Shown piece by piece: positions 14,666 to 16,117 of a stretch of 16,117 nt of DNA. The stretch is from an uncultured bacterium (GTDB lineage: Bacteria > Desulfobacterota > Desulfovibrionia > Desulfovibrionales > Desulfovibrionaceae). Positions within the stretch are counted from its first letter, which is position 1. Every line of letters starts with the position of its first letter. The position numbers were made by a program, and so were the translations under genes. The notes below the pieces were generated by a model that did no database searches, was not told the origin of the DNA, and saw nothing but the letters and a program-made list of their open reading frames with translations. Where the stretch lies: assembly GCA_905215675.1 (NCBI GenBank), contig CAJMRA010000013.1:1-16117 (forward strand). Reading direction: 5' to 3'.

Positions 14666-15049
14666 ATGTGTCTGCTTGTCTATGTGACCATGCCGGACGA
14701 GGACTCCGGCCTGCGGCTTGCCCGCCGCCTTGTGGAAGCGCATCTGGCGGCCGGCGTCAATCTTGTGCCGGGCGTCCGGTCCGTGTATCGCTGGCGCGGC
14801 GTCGTCCATGAGCACGGCGAGTGCCTGCTGCTGGCGCAGGTGGCGCGGTCGGCCCTTGCGGAGGCGCGCGCCCTGATTGTGCGGGAGCATCCCTACGAAG
14901 TGCCCTGCGTCATGGCCGTGCCCCTGAGCGACGGGCACGATCCCTTTCTGCAATGGATAGCCGAAAACTCCCGTCCGGGGGGCGGGAGAGAGACGACGCC
15001 GGACGCACAGGCTCCGTCCGGCATATCCGCGGTCCGGCGCGGCCCGTAG
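14666..15049 (+). CDS. cutA: CutA-family divalent-cation tolerance protein
   Basis: CutA is a small trimeric cytoplasmic or periplasmic protein linked to copper/divalent cation tolerance, with no settled biochemical activity. The family core is clear: LVYVTMPDED near the start, GVNLVPGVRSVYRWRG (30-45), HGECLLLAQV (50-59), EHPYEVPCVMAVPL (74-87) and FLQWI (94-98). The usual LAAC is LAAG here (G30), so a cysteine often discussed as metal-binding is missing. The 127-residue length exceeds the typical 105-112 by a hydrophilic tail from about residue 102. AGGAGG at 14652-14657 gives a strong start. It is followed after 42 bases by the PfkB-type kinase and is probably co-transcribed. Confidence 0.93.
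   Translation: MCLLVYVTMPDEDSGLRLARRLVEAHLAAGVNLVPGVRSVYRWRGVVHEHGECLLLAQVARSALAEARALIVREHPYEVPCVMAVPLSDGHDPFLQWIAENSRPGGGRETTPDAQAPSGISAVRRGP
14998..15022 (+). repeat. Hairpin inside the CutA C-terminal extension
   Basis: GCCGGACG (14998-15005) and CGTCCGGC (15015-15022) form a perfect 8-bp stem with a 9-base loop. It lies within the codons for the non-conserved tail of CutA. No T-run follows. It could be an internal mRNA structure between cutA and the kinase gene. Confidence 0.4.
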
Positions 15050-15091
15050 CCGTTCCGTTTCCGTGAAAAATATCTCCAAAGAGAGGATTGC

Positions 15092-16039
15092 ATGTCTGTT
15101 TATGTTTCCGGTTCGCTGGCCTTTGACCGCATCATGACGTTCAAGGGCAATCTGCACGACCATATTCTCATGGACAAGCTGCGCATGATCAGCGTGAGCT
15201 TCATGGTGGACAGCATGGACGAGCGGCGCGGCGGGTGTGCGGGCAATATTGCCTACAGTCTGGCCCTGCTGGGGGAAAAGCCCGTGCTGGTGGCGTCCGC
15301 GGGTCGCGATTTCGACAGCTACGGCCGCTTTCTTGAGGAACAGGGCGTCTCGCTGGAGGGCGTGCGCCGGGTTCCCGAGGTCTTCACGGCCCTGTGCTAC
15401 ATCACGAGCGACTTGAACGGCAACCAGATTACGGGGTTCTATCCCGGAGCCATGAACACCCCGGCCGACTATGATTTTCCGCATCTTGACGCGGCGACGG
15501 ACATCGCCATCGTCTCGCCCGGCAATATGGAGGACATGCGCCGCCTTCCGGCGTTCTACAAGGAAAAGGGCGTGCGCTACATCTATGATCCCGGCCAGCA
15601 GCTGCCGGTGCTGGAAAAGGACGATCTGGCGGCGGGCATCGAGGGCTCCTTTGCCTGTGTGACCAACGACTATGAAATCAGCATGGTCTGCAAGAAGCTG
15701 GAATTGCGGGAAGAAGACCTGCTGCAAAAAACGCGCTGGCTTGTGACGACGCTGGGCGCCGAAGGGCAGCGCGTGCGCTCCGCCGACGGCACCGACGTGC
15801 ATATCCCGGCCCTGAACTGCCGCAAGGTGGCCGATCCCACCGGCGCGGGCGACGCCCATCGGGCCGGGCTGCTGACCGGTATCACGCACGGCCTTTCCGT
15901 CCCGGAAGCGGCCAAAATCGGCGCCGTCAGCGCCACCTATGCCATCGAACATGTGGGCACGCAGGAACACGCCTACAGCCGCGAAGCCTTCGTGCGCCGC
16001 TACGAGGAAGCCTTCGGCCCGCTGCCCGTGCGCCTCTAG
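15092..16039 (+). CDS. PfkB-family carbohydrate/nucleoside kinase (adenosine kinase-like)
   Basis: This ribokinase-fold enzyme phosphorylates a sugar or nucleoside with ATP. The 315-residue protein shows the N-terminal GGCAGNIAYSLALLG (47-61), matching PfkB signature 1. Signature 2 is DPTGAGDAHRAGLL (248-261), with the anion-hole GAGD and catalytic base D254. The substrate-binding lid lies around residues 12-45. Within the superfamily the pattern is closest to the adenosine-kinase-like bacterial group, but substrate assignment is tentative. GAGAGG sits 5 bases before the ATG. It is second in a unit with cutA and is followed 28 bases after the stop by a very strong hairpin. Confidence 0.92.
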   Translation: MSVYVSGSLAFDRIMTFKGNLHDHILMDKLRMISVSFMVDSMDERRGGCAGNIAYSLALLGEKPVLVASAGRDFDSYGRFLEEQGVSLEGVRRVPEVFTALCYITSDLNGNQITGFYPGAMNTPADYDFPHLDAATDIAIVSPGNMEDMRRLPAFYKEKGVRYIYDPGQQLPVLEKDDLAAGIEGSFACVTNDYEISMVCKKLELREEDLLQKTRWLVTTLGAEGQRVRSADGTDVHIPALNCRKVADPTGAGDAHRAGLLTGITHGLSVPEAAKIGAVSATYAIEHVGTQEHAYSREAFVRRYEEAFGPLPVRL

Positions 16040-16067
16040 GGCTCGGGAGTCTTTACGTTTTATCTTG

Positions 16068-16117
16068 AGGGGGAAGGAACCCCTTTTGCTTGCGGCAAAA
16101 AGGGGTTCCTTCCCCCT
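16068..16117 (+). terminator. 20-bp perfect hairpin after the PfkB-type gene
   Basis: The arm 16068-16087 (AGGGGGAAGGAACCCCTTTT) is perfectly complementary to 16098-16117, with a 10-base loop. The window ends exactly at the stem, so a trailing T-run cannot be checked. The ascending arm ends in TTTT and the design resembles 11850-11900. It probably terminates the cutA-pfkB transcript. Confidence 0.65.

Noticed and set aside
14510..15970. Extension of the nth frame upstream to a 721-codon protein
   Set aside because: The extra part is antisense to cutA and pfkB and unlike endonuclease III, which is complete from 14509.

Overview
The window reads as an ordinary chromosomal segment of a high-GC Gram-negative, motile, anaerobe-type bacterium. 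My best guess is Desulfovibrionaceae or a close relative. That rests on gene content (PAS-type chemotaxis receptor, CheV, FliR, a CutA/PfkB pair) and on intergenic hairpins of the type GGGGGAAGGAAcCCC, which I associate with Desulfovibrio-like genomes. It is inference, not a database result. I support thirteen protein genes. I see no tRNA, rRNA, CRISPR array, insertion sequence or phage gene.

Layout. (1) 132-7353 is entirely on the minus strand. In transcription order it carries an EamA-type exporter (7353-6454) and rdgB (6431-5778), then a DegT-type sugar aminotransferase (5571-4423) directly abutting a GtrA-GT2 fusion glycosyltransferase (4422-2965). These are followed by a ZIP metal transporter (2814-1990) and a chemotaxis receptor (1727-132) that ends at a textbook terminator. 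(2) 7525-11714 is on the plus strand: a NeuB-type nonulosonate synthase, a LIC12162-type putative surface-glycan transferase, and an exported Sel1-repeat protein overlapping it by 11 bases. (3) 13686-11928 is a minus-strand cheV-fliR pair with a sigma-28-like promoter. (4) A minus-strand endonuclease III gene (nth) diverges from a plus-strand cutA-pfkB pair that ends in a 20-bp perfect hairpin at the right edge.

How the genes fit together. Two themes recur. The first is surface or flagellar glycosylation: aminotransferase plus membrane glycosyltransferase on one side, NeuB plus LIC12162-type protein on the other, separated by the EamA/rdgB operon and divergently transcribed. The second is motility and taxis (receptor, CheV, FliR). 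The rest is housekeeping: nucleotide-pool cleaning, base-excision repair, metal transport and a sugar/nucleoside kinase.

The least ordinary feature is the intergenic DNA. A 72-base two-hairpin element occurs twice, each time a few bases after a stop codon and in the same orientation relative to the gene just ended (ZIP, neuB). A second module (30 identical bases plus an A/T-centred palindrome) occurs at 1-58 and 8681-8739, with its palindrome alone repeated right on the stop codon of the Sel1 gene. A third hairpin type closes the Sel1/fliR and pfkB ends. I see no complete undescribed system. The repeat family and the neuB/LIC12162-type pair are the best leads.
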